A stretch of DNA of 64,000 nucleotides from the NCBI GenBank assembly GCA_038251625.1, contig JBBSBE010000007.1:1-64000 (forward strand), read 5' to 3'. This DNA comes from JBBQXK01 sp038251625. GTDB lineage: Bacteria; Pseudomonadota; Alphaproteobacteria; Rhodobacterales; Rhodobacteraceae. Shown one piece after another: positions 32,884 to 40,728 of the stretch (position 1 is the first letter of the stretch; each line of letters starts with the position of its first letter). Under the pieces are notes generated by a model, which was given only the letters and a program-made list of their open reading frames with translations, was not told the origin of the DNA and did no database searches. The translations under genes and the position numbers were made by a program.

Positions 32884-34401
32884 ATGACCAAGTTTTCTGA
32901 CCTCGCGCTGGACCCGCGCGTATTGCAAGCCGTTTCCGAAGCTGGCTACGAGACCCCGACCCCGATTCAGGCGCAAGCCATTCCGCATGCCCTTGAAGGG
33001 CGCGACGTGTTGGGGATCGCCCAGACGGGCACCGGCAAGACGGCAAGCTTCACGTTGCCGATGATCACAATCCTTGGCAAAGGCCGGGCGCGGGCACGTA
33101 TGCCACGCAGCCTCGTCCTTGCGCCCACGCGCGAACTCGCCGCGCAGGTGGCCGAGAATTTCGAGGTTTACGCCAAACATACCAAGCTGACAAAGGCGCT
33201 GCTGATCGGCGGCGTGGCTTTTGGCGAACAGGACAAGCTGATCGACCGGGGCGTCGACGTGCTGATCGCCACGCCCGGCCGCCTGCTCGATCATTTCGAG
33301 CGGGGCAAACTGCTGCTGAACGGCGTACAGATCATGGTGGTGGACGAGGCCGACCGGATGCTCGACATGGGCTTCATTCCCGATATCGAGCGTATCTTCG
33401 CCCTGACGCCGCCGACCCGCCAGACCTTCTTCTACTCTGCCACCATGGCGCCCGAGATCGAGCGGATCACCAACACGTTCCTCTCAAGCGCGGTGAAGAT
33501 CGAAGTGGCGCGTCAGGCCACCGCGTCAGAAACCATCGAGCAGGCGCTGATCCAGTTCGCGCCCTCGCGCCGCGACCAGAGCTTTGCCGAAAAGCGTGCC
33601 GTGCTGCGCGCGCTGATCCGTGCCGAAGGCGAAAGCTGCACCAACGCAATCATCTTCTGCAACCGCAAGATGGATGTGGATGTGGTGGCGAAGTCTTTGA
33701 AACAGCATGGCTTCAACGCCTCGCCTATCCATGGCGACCTTGACCAGTCGGTCCGCACGCGCACGCTTGATGGCTTCCGCGACGGCTCGGTGCACCTGCT
33801 GGTGGCGTCCGACGTGGCCGCGCGCGGGCTCGACATTCCCGCTGTCAGTCATGTCTTCAACTTCGACGTGCCCTCGCACCCCGAGGATTACGTGCACCGT
33901 ATCGGCCGCACGGGACGCGCGGGCCGCAAAGGCAAGGCCTACACCATCGCGGTCACATCGGATGACAAATACATCGCGGCGATCGAAAGCCTTGTGAAGC
34001 AGCCGATCCCGCGCGGCAGCCTGCCCGAAGGCTTAGACATGCCCGAACCCGGTGCGCGCACGGAAGAGCGCAGCGCCCCATCCTCGCGCAGCCGCAGCCG
34101 CTCACGCGGGGGGGAGCGTCGGGATGACAAGCGCGAAGCGACACCCCGCGCACCGCGCGAGGCTGCGCGCGAAGAGGCGCCATCGCCCGCGCCCGTCGTG
34201 GCCGAAGCCCCTGCACCGCGCGAAGAGCGCCGCCCCGAGCGCAGGGACGACCGGCGCGATGATCGCCGCGACGACCGGCGCGACCGTGTTGTCGGAATGG
34301 GCGACCATGTGCCCGATTTCATCCTGCGCAGCTTCAAGCTGCCGGCGGCTGGAACAGACGACGCCGAAGAAGAGATCGCGGCGACCGGCACCGAAGGCTG
34401 A
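32884..34401 (+). CDS. rhlE: DEAD-box RNA helicase, RhlE type
   Basis: A 505-residue ATP-dependent RNA helicase. The Q motif is near residues 22-29 (YETPTPIQ), motif I AQTGTGKT at 46-53, DEAD within VVDEADRMLDMGF, SAT within FYSATMAP, and motif VI HRIGRTGRAGR. The core ends near residue 385 and is followed by a long basic, low-complexity tail with RDD repeats that probably binds RNA. It is convergent with the ribonuclease J gene, so two RNA-turnover proteins are neighbours. RhlE is favoured over CsdA or SrmB by length and core sequence. Confidence 0.92.
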   Translation: MTKFSDLALDPRVLQAVSEAGYETPTPIQAQAIPHALEGRDVLGIAQTGTGKTASFTLPMITILGKGRARARMPRSLVLAPTRELAAQVAENFEVYAKHTKLTKALLIGGVAFGEQDKLIDRGVDVLIATPGRLLDHFERGKLLLNGVQIMVVDEADRMLDMGFIPDIERIFALTPPTRQTFFYSATMAPEIERITNTFLSSAVKIEVARQATASETIEQALIQFAPSRRDQSFAEKRAVLRALIRAEGESCTNAIIFCNRKMDVDVVAKSLKQHGFNASPIHGDLDQSVRTRTLDGFRDGSVHLLVASDVAARGLDIPAVSHVFNFDVPSHPEDYVHRIGRTGRAGRKGKAYTIAVTSDDKYIAAIESLVKQPIPRGSLPEGLDMPEPGARTEERSAPSSRSRSRSRGGERRDDKREATPRAPREAAREEAPSPAPVVAEAPAPREERRPERRDDRRDDRRDDRRDRVVGMGDHVPDFILRSFKLPAAGTDDAEEEIAATGTEG

Positions 34402-34428
34402 CCCTCGAACGACTGAGCGGTGGTGGAT

Positions 34429-34486
34429 TTCCGGGGGGCGAGCCCCCCCGGAACGGCCCGTTGGATGGCTTTCTGCGGCAGAAAGC
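34429..34486. terminator. Double hairpin between convergent rhlE and rnj
   Basis: TTCCGGGGGG-CGAG-CCCCCCCGGAA forms a very stable GC hairpin around 34429-34453, and GCTTTCTGC-G-GCAGAAAGC (34468-34486) is a perfect nine-base-pair stem. Both lie between two converging stop codons. There is no long T run on either side. A bidirectional terminator or mRNA-end stabiliser is inferred. Confidence 0.6.
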
Positions 34487-34498
34487 GTCGGAGCGTCC

Positions 34499-36172
34499 CT
34501 AGCCCTCTGACAGACGGCTGACCACAACCGTCACCTCGGGCTTCTTGCCGATCTCTTCCATCGAGACTTGCCGGATCACGCGGCGGATCGCCTCGTCCAG
34601 CTTGTCATCGTCGCGCATGATCTTTGCGCCCGCACCATCCAGAAACTGGCTCAACTCGCGCTCCAGCACGTCTGAAAGGGGGCTACGGCTCTTGCCGGTT
34701 CCGGGCAGGCCCATCAGTTCCACCCAGGCATCGCCAAGCGGCGCGTCTTCTTCGTCCAGCAGCACCGTTGCCAGAACGTGGCCATTCAGCGCCATGCGGA
34801 TACGGTCGCGCACCACGCCATCACGCGCACCGATCATCACCGAACCATCCAGATAGGTGCGCCCTGTCTCGATGTATTCGGCAACCTCCATGGCGTCGCC
34901 GCTCAGGTTCACCATCATCCCGTTGGAAATCACTTCCGAGGCGATGCCGGATTCGGCTGCCAATTTTGCGTGTTCACGCAGATGGCGATGCTCACCGTGC
35001 ATCGGGATCAGCATGGCGGGCTTCAGGATCGTGTGCACAGTTTTCAGATCGGGTCGGTTCGCATGGCCGGACACGTGATAGCGCCCACCGGATTCGTCCA
35101 CCACCTCGACACCCATTTCCGAGAATGCGTTCATGATGGAAAGCACGCCACGTTCGTTGCCGGGAATGGTGCGCGAGGAAAAAAGGAATGTATCCCCCTC
35201 TTTCATCTCGAGCCCCAGATACCGCCCGCGCGACAATTGTGCCGAAGCCGCACGCCGCTCGCCCTGGCTGCCCGTTACGATCAGCATCAGGTTGCCGCGC
35301 GGCACGTCGACCGCATCCTCTGCGGTTATCACACGCGGAAAGCCGTTCAGAACGCCTGCCTCTTCCGCCGCGCGCACCATGCGCTGCATCGCGCGGCCCA
35401 ACAGGCATACGGTGCGATCGGCGGCCACGGCAGCCTCGGCCAGCGTTTTCAGCCGCGCCACGTTCGAGGCAAAGGTCGTGGCAACGACCATCCCCTTTGC
35501 CGCCCGGATCATCTCGGCCAAGGGCGTGCGCAGGGTGGATTCCGACCGCCCGGGGTTGGGCGAAAACACGTTGGTGGAATCGCACATCAGGGCAGCCACC
35601 GGCTTCTCGGCGGCGATGGCAGCAAAGGCGTCCGGATCCCACGGCTCGCCGACCAGAGGTGAGGGGTCGAGCTTGAAGTCGCCAGTATGCACCAGCCGCG
35701 CATCGGGCGTGTCGATCACGAGGGCCGAGCTTTCGGGGATCGAATGGCTGATCGGCTGGAACTGCACGCGGAAGGGGCCTGCCGTGATCGTCTCAGGCCG
35801 CGGCTCCACCACCTTGATCGCATCCTTGGGGTGGCCGAACTCATCAAACTTCAGCCGCCCGATGGTGGCGGTAAAGCGGCGCGCATAGACCGGCGCCCTC
35901 AGCTGCGGCCAGAAATGCGCAAGCGCCCCGATGTGATCCTCATGCGCGTGGGTGATGAAGATCGCCTCCAGCCGGTCAGCGCGTTCGATCAGCCAGCTCA
36001 TGTCGGGCAGGATCAGATCGACCCCCGGTGTCGTATCCATATCGGGGAAAGTCACGCCCAGATCGACAAGGATCAGGCGTTCCTTGTCTTCGGGGCCATA
36101 GCCATAGACATAGGCATTCATGCCAATTTCCCCCGCGCCGCCGAGGGGGAGGTAGATCAATCGGTTCTTCAT
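34499..36172 (-). CDS. rnj: Ribonuclease J
   Basis: A 557-residue metallo-beta-lactamase/beta-CASP nuclease with 5'-3' exonuclease and endonuclease activity in RNA processing. The zinc motif H75-A-H77-E-D79-H80 is intact, and further metal ligands lie in HTGDFKLD and in HVSGHANRPD. The beta-CASP region contains TTFASNVARL, and MIPMHGEHRHL follows. ATG 36172 with AAGGA upstream is preferred over an ATG 42 bases earlier. It lies 46 bases after coaX and is probably the last gene of the long nuo-birA-coaX transcript, an order common in alphaproteobacteria. Confidence 0.95.
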   Translation of the reverse strand: MKNRLIYLPLGGAGEIGMNAYVYGYGPEDKERLILVDLGVTFPDMDTTPGVDLILPDMSWLIERADRLEAIFITHAHEDHIGALAHFWPQLRAPVYARRFTATIGRLKFDEFGHPKDAIKVVEPRPETITAGPFRVQFQPISHSIPESSALVIDTPDARLVHTGDFKLDPSPLVGEPWDPDAFAAIAAEKPVAALMCDSTNVFSPNPGRSESTLRTPLAEMIRAAKGMVVATTFASNVARLKTLAEAAVAADRTVCLLGRAMQRMVRAAEEAGVLNGFPRVITAEDAVDVPRGNLMLIVTGSQGERRAASAQLSRGRYLGLEMKEGDTFLFSSRTIPGNERGVLSIMNAFSEMGVEVVDESGGRYHVSGHANRPDLKTVHTILKPAMLIPMHGEHRHLREHAKLAAESGIASEVISNGMMVNLSGDAMEVAEYIETGRTYLDGSVMIGARDGVVRDRIRMALNGHVLATVLLDEEDAPLGDAWVELMGLPGTGKSRSPLSDVLERELSQFLDGAGAKIMRDDDKLDEAIRRVIRQVSMEEIGKKPEVTVVVSRLSEG

Positions 36173-36218
36173 CGTGTCGTCCTTCGTATCATCGGCGGGG
36201 TACGCCCCCCGCATGGCT

Positions 36219-36986
36219 TCATTCCAGATTGAAGCGGTGGATCAGGACGAGACCCTGAAGGGTCAGATCATCCTCCACCGCATCAAATACCGTGGTGCCC
36301 TGGTCGAAAAGCGAGGCGAGACCGCCTGTCGCGATCACCCGCATCGGGCGCTCCCGCTCAGCGCGGATGCGGGCCACGATGCCTTCCACAAGGCCAACGT
36401 AGCCCCAATACACGCCCGCCTGCATGCAGGCCACCGTATTCGTCCCGATCACCGCCTGCGGTTTGGTGATATCGATATGCGGCAAGGCAGCCGCCGCCAT
36501 GTGCAGCGCCTCAAGGCTGAGGTTCACACCGGGGGCGATGACCCCACCGATGTAGGCGCCATCGGTATCGACCACGTCAAAGGTGGTGGCGGTCCCGAAG
36601 TCCACAACGATCAGATCGCCGCCATGGCGCGCAAAGCCCGCCACCGTGTTTACCAGCCGGTCCGGGCCAACCGTGGTGCCCTGATCGACGCGGGGCGGCA
36701 CGGGCAGGCTGCATTCGGGCTTGCCCACCACAAGCGGGCGGGTATCGAAATAGCGGTTGCAAAGGACGCGCAGGTTGAACACCACGCGCGGCACGGTGGA
36801 CGAAATGATCGCATCCGTGATCGTGACGTCCACCTTGCGGATGGTCATCAGTGTCGTCAGCCAGACGTAGTATTCATCCGCCGTGCGTTTTGCATCCGTC
36901 GCCATCCGCCAGTTTGCGATGAAGTCCCTGCCGTCCCACAGGCCAAAGACGGTATTTGTATTGCCGCAGTCGATTGTCAGAAGCAT
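36219..36986 (-). CDS. coaX: Type III pantothenate kinase
   Basis: Phosphorylates pantothenate, the first step to coenzyme A. The protein has 255 residues, as usual for CoaX. Phosphate-binding DCGNTNTVFGL is at residues 6-16, GPDRLVNTV and VVDFGTATTFDVV form the second phosphate and metal site, and GGVIAPG follows. It is nine bases downstream of birA and 46 bases upstream of rnj. Confidence 0.96.
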   Translation of the reverse strand: MLLTIDCGNTNTVFGLWDGRDFIANWRMATDAKRTADEYYVWLTTLMTIRKVDVTITDAIISSTVPRVVFNLRVLCNRYFDTRPLVVGKPECSLPVPPRVDQGTTVGPDRLVNTVAGFARHGGDLIVVDFGTATTFDVVDTDGAYIGGVIAPGVNLSLEALHMAAAALPHIDITKPQAVIGTNTVACMQAGVYWGYVGLVEGIVARIRAERERPMRVIATGGLASLFDQGTTVFDAVEDDLTLQGLVLIHRFNLE

Positions 36987-36995
36987 GAGCAGACC

Positions 36996-37745
36996 TCAGA
37001 AAAAGATATCGGCGGCGGGAATGGCCACGCGGCCGCTGGTGGTGGCGAGGATCAGCGCACCGGTATCGTCCAGCGTCTCGAAGATGCCTTCGCGCGTGGC
37101 GCTGCCCGTGCGGGCGCGGATCGGCTCACCCAGCCGCGCGGCATGCGCCAGCCATTCGGCACGCAATGGGGGGAAACCATCCGCCACAAGACGCGCCTCC
37201 CATGCGGCAAAGGCCGGGGCCAGCGCATCCAGCAGAATGTGCGGCTCGATCCGCCGCCCGGTTTCGGACAAAAGCGTTACCGGCGGCACGGCCCCGGGTT
37301 CAAGGAAAGACGGATCGGGCGCCGCGATCAGGTTCACCCCGATGCCGATGGCCAGATGCGCCACACCTGCCCCCTGCCCCGCGCTTTCCAGCAGGATGCC
37401 CGCGATCTTGCCACCGTTGCAAAGCACGTCATTGGGCCATTTCAGCGCGAAACTCCTGGCCGAACCGCTCACCTCGGACAGCGCCTCGCGCAGCGCAAGG
37501 GCCGCAGCGAAGCTGCGCAAGGCCACGGTGGCGGGCGGCCCGGCAGGTTTGATCAGCAGTGTCGCATGGAAATTGCCGCGCGGGCTGGCCCAGGCGCGGC
37601 CCCGCCGCCCACGCCCCACTGTCTGCTCGCCCGCAAGGATCCACAGGGGCGCCTGATCACTGCGCCGCACGGCCTCGGCGTTGGTGCTGTCCACGGTGTC
37701 GAGCACGATCCGCCCAACCCCGGCAGGCCAGCCCCTAGCGGACAA
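36996..37745 (-). CDS. birA: Biotin--[acetyl-CoA-carboxylase] ligase
   Basis: Attaches biotin to carboxylase carrier domains. The 249-residue form is the monofunctional type without a DNA-binding domain. The biotin/ATP loop GRGRRGR is at 44-50, and the catalytic KWPNDV and KIAGILLE blocks are present. TTG 37745 gives the normal short N-terminus (SARGWPAGVGRIVLDTVDSTN) and overlaps nuoN by 11 bases; an upstream in-frame GTG/ATG would run far into nuoN. The biotin-dependent carboxylase at 59700-61643 is a likely client. Confidence 0.93.
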   Translation of the reverse strand: MSARGWPAGVGRIVLDTVDSTNAEAVRRSDQAPLWILAGEQTVGRGRRGRAWASPRGNFHATLLIKPAGPPATVALRSFAAALALREALSEVSGSARSFALKWPNDVLCNGGKIAGILLESAGQGAGVAHLAIGIGVNLIAAPDPSFLEPGAVPPVTLLSETGRRIEPHILLDALAPAFAAWEARLVADGFPPLRAEWLAHAARLGEPIRARTGSATREGIFETLDDTGALILATTSGRVAIPAADIFF

Positions 37746-39171
37746 GCGTTTGCGCGGCCAAGGCGGCGGCGCCCTCGATCCCGAACAGGCTGAACACGCC
37801 CAGAACCATCGCCGCAGACATCGCAACCATCATCACCCAAGGGACAGTCGCCATGCGGGTATCAAGCGCCTCGACCTCTTTGCCGAAGTACATGTAGAAC
37901 ACGATCCGCAAGTAATAGAACGCGCCGATGACCGAGGCGATCACGCCCGCAATCGCAAGCCAGGACATGTCTGCCGCCACGGCGGCATTCAGCACCGAAA
38001 ATTTGGCAAAGAAGCCCAGCATCGGCGGCACACCGGCAAGGCTGAACATCAGGACCAAGAGCGCCATCGCCTGTAACGGCGCCGTCTTCGACAGCATGTT
38101 GAGGCTGGCAATATCCGTCACCGCGCGCCCGTCCCGCTCCATCGACAAGATGAAGGCGAAGGTGCCGACGTTCATGGCGACATAGATCGCCATGTAAAGC
38201 AGCATCGCCTCGACCCCCACTGCGGTGCCCGCCGCAAGGCCGATCAGCGCAAATCCCATGTGCGCGATAGATGAATAGGCCATCAGTCGCTTGATATCCC
38301 GCTGCCCGATGGCCGCGATGGCCCCGAGGAACATCGAGGCCACGGCCAGCGCGGCGATCACTTGCCCCCAATCGCCGGGGATGGCACCGAAGGCATCGAA
38401 CATCACGCGCGCAAAAAGCGCCATCGCCGCAACCTTGGGCGCGGTAGCAAGAAAAGCCGTGACTGGCGTCGGCGCGCCTTCGTACACATCCGGCGTCCAC
38501 ATGTGGAACGGCGCGGCCGATACCTTGAAGGCAAGGCCCGAGATCAAGAAGACAAGGCCGAACAGAAGCCCCAGCGGTACCTCACCCCCAAGCGTGGACA
38601 GGATGCCCGCAAACTGCGTTGTGCCCGCATAGCCATAGGTGAGCGACGCACCGTACAGCAAAAGGCCCGACGACAGGGCGCCCAGCACGAAATACTTCAG
38701 CCCGGCCTCGGTCGATTTCGCGTGGTCACGCCGGATCGCCGCCACAACGTAAAGCGCCAGCGACTGCAGTTCCAACCCCATGTAAAGCAGGATCAGATCG
38801 CCCGATGACACCATCACCATCATGCCCAGCACCGCAAGGGCCACAAGGATCGGATACTCAAAGCGCAGCAAATCCCGCCGCGCCATGAAGTCTTCTGACA
38901 CGACCAGAACGGCGGCAGCCGACAGCAGGATCATCACCTTGGCAAAGCGCGCGAAAGGATCGTCGATGAACATGCCGCCAAAGGCCGCGCGCTCACCGCC
39001 GCCGCCCACGCCGATCCAGGCCGCAAGCAGCACGAACAGCGCCGCCGTCGCCCAGAGGATCAGCGACGCCGCGCCATCCTTGATCGTATAGACACCCGCC
39101 ATCAGGGCCCCCATGGCGAAGATGGCCAGAACGAATTCGGGCAGGGCGGTGGTGAAATCGGCAGGGGTCAT
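37735..39171 (-). CDS. nuoN: NADH-quinone oxidoreductase subunit N
   Basis: Antiporter-like proton-pumping membrane subunit of complex I, 478 residues with about 14 hydrophobic segments. SSGDLILLYMGLELQSLALYV carries the conserved Glu of TM5, and MWTPDVYEGAPTPVTAFL plus KRLMAYSSIAHMGF carry the pumping Lys/His positions. It is the last nuo gene of the operon, 15 bases after nuoM, and overlaps birA. Confidence 0.97.
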   Translation of the reverse strand: MTPADFTTALPEFVLAIFAMGALMAGVYTIKDGAASLILWATAALFVLLAAWIGVGGGGERAAFGGMFIDDPFARFAKVMILLSAAAVLVVSEDFMARRDLLRFEYPILVALAVLGMMVMVSSGDLILLYMGLELQSLALYVVAAIRRDHAKSTEAGLKYFVLGALSSGLLLYGASLTYGYAGTTQFAGILSTLGGEVPLGLLFGLVFLISGLAFKVSAAPFHMWTPDVYEGAPTPVTAFLATAPKVAAMALFARVMFDAFGAIPGDWGQVIAALAVASMFLGAIAAIGQRDIKRLMAYSSIAHMGFALIGLAAGTAVGVEAMLLYMAIYVAMNVGTFAFILSMERDGRAVTDIASLNMLSKTAPLQAMALLVLMFSLAGVPPMLGFFAKFSVLNAAVAADMSWLAIAGVIASVIGAFYYLRIVFYMYFGKEVEALDTRMATVPWVMMVAMSAAMVLGVFSLFGIEGAAALAAQTLVR

Positions 39172-39186
39172 CGCGTCCGTCCTATC

Positions 39187-40728
39187 TCAGTTCTGCACGA
39201 CTTGTGCGGCCGCGCGCGCCGCCTCGATTGCCGCGTCGTGGTTGGTCACCATCGCGGCCACCGAGGGGCCGATGATATCGGTCACCGCTGCCGGATAGAT
39301 GCCAAGATACAGCGTCATGATCACCAGCGGGATCAGGATCGCCGTTTCCCGCCTGTCCATATCAAGGATCGACTTCAGCGCCTCTTTGATCAGATCGCCG
39401 AAGATAACCCGGCGATAAAGCCACAGCGCATAGGCCGGCGACAGGATCACCCCCGTGGCCGCCACCGCCGCGACCCAGGTATTCACCTGGAAGGTGCCGA
39501 TCATCGCCAGAAACTCGCCCACGAACCCGCTTGTCCCCGGCAGACCCACGTTGGCAAGCGTGAAATACATGAAGAACAGCGCATAGGCCGGCATCCGGAT
39601 CACGAGGCCGCCATAGGCATCGATCTCGCGCGTGTGCATCCGGTCATAGATCACACCCACGCAAAAGAAGAGCGCGCCGGAAATCAGGCCGTGGCTGATC
39701 ATCTGGAAAATGGCGCCGTCTATGCCCTGCTGGTTGGCGGCAAAGATGCCCATGGTCACGAACCCCATGTGGGCCACGGACCAGTATGCGATCAGCTTCT
39801 TCATATCCTCCTGCGCCAGGGCGACGAAGGACGTATAGACCACCGCGATCGCCGAAAGCCAAAGGCAGAACAGCGAAAGATGATCCGCCGCCACCGGGAA
39901 CATCGGCAGGTTGAAACGCAGGAAACCGTAGCCCCCCATCTTCAAAAGCACGGCCGCCAGCACCATGGACCCCGCGGTCGGTGCCTGCACGTGGGCATCT
40001 GGCAGCCAGGTGTGCACCGGCCACATCGGCATCTTCACGGCAAAAGAGGCGAAGAACGCAAGGAACAGCAGCGTCTGGAACCCACCCACAATGTGGAAAC
40101 CCGCAATCGTCAACGTCTCGGACGAAAAGGTATGGTTCAGAAGCTGCACCATATCGGTGGTGCCTGCATCCACATACATCGCAATCATCGCGACCAGCAT
40201 CAGCACCGAACCAAGGAAGGTGTAGAGGAAGAACTTGAACGCCGCATAGATCCGGTCCTTCCCGCCCCAGATGCCGATGATCAGGAACATCGGGATCAGC
40301 CCCGCCTCGAAGAAGAGGTAGAACAGCACGAGGTCTAGCGCGCAGAAAACGCCCAGCATCAGCGTTTCCAGCATCAGGAAGGCGATCATGTATTCCTTGA
40401 CGCGATGTTCCACCGTCCAGCAGGCGGCAACCGTAATCGGCATCAGGAACGTGGTCAGGATCAGCAGAAGCACCGAAATGCCATCCACGCCCATCTTGTA
40501 CTTCAGCCCGAAGATCCAGTCGTATTCCTCGATGAACTGAAAGCCGGTGTCGGACGGGTCGAACTGGAACAGCACGAAAAGCGACACAAGGAATGTGGTC
40601 GTCGTGGCGATCAGCGCCACCCATTTTGCATTCCGCCCGGCCGCTGCGTCATCACCCCGCAGAAAGAGCGCCAGGATCGCCGCCGCCACACCGGGCAGGA
40701 AGGTGATGATCGACAGAAGGTTTTCCAT
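39187..40728 (-). CDS. nuoM: NADH-quinone oxidoreductase subunit M
   Basis: Antiporter-like membrane subunit of complex I, 513 residues. Family blocks are FYLFFEAGLIPMFLIIGIWGG, VHTWLPDAHVQAPTAGS and KKLIAYWSVAHMGFV, with the conserved Glu and Lys residues. ATG 40728 shares its A with the stop codon of nuoL (TGATG), so the two are translationally coupled. Fourteen hydrophobic segments are expected. Confidence 0.97.
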   Translation of the reverse strand: MENLLSIITFLPGVAAAILALFLRGDDAAAGRNAKWVALIATTTTFLVSLFVLFQFDPSDTGFQFIEEYDWIFGLKYKMGVDGISVLLLILTTFLMPITVAACWTVEHRVKEYMIAFLMLETLMLGVFCALDLVLFYLFFEAGLIPMFLIIGIWGGKDRIYAAFKFFLYTFLGSVLMLVAMIAMYVDAGTTDMVQLLNHTFSSETLTIAGFHIVGGFQTLLFLAFFASFAVKMPMWPVHTWLPDAHVQAPTAGSMVLAAVLLKMGGYGFLRFNLPMFPVAADHLSLFCLWLSAIAVVYTSFVALAQEDMKKLIAYWSVAHMGFVTMGIFAANQQGIDGAIFQMISHGLISGALFFCVGVIYDRMHTREIDAYGGLVIRMPAYALFFMYFTLANVGLPGTSGFVGEFLAMIGTFQVNTWVAAVAATGVILSPAYALWLYRRVIFGDLIKEALKSILDMDRRETAILIPLVIMTLYLGIYPAAVTDIIGPSVAAMVTNHDAAIEAARAAAQVVQN

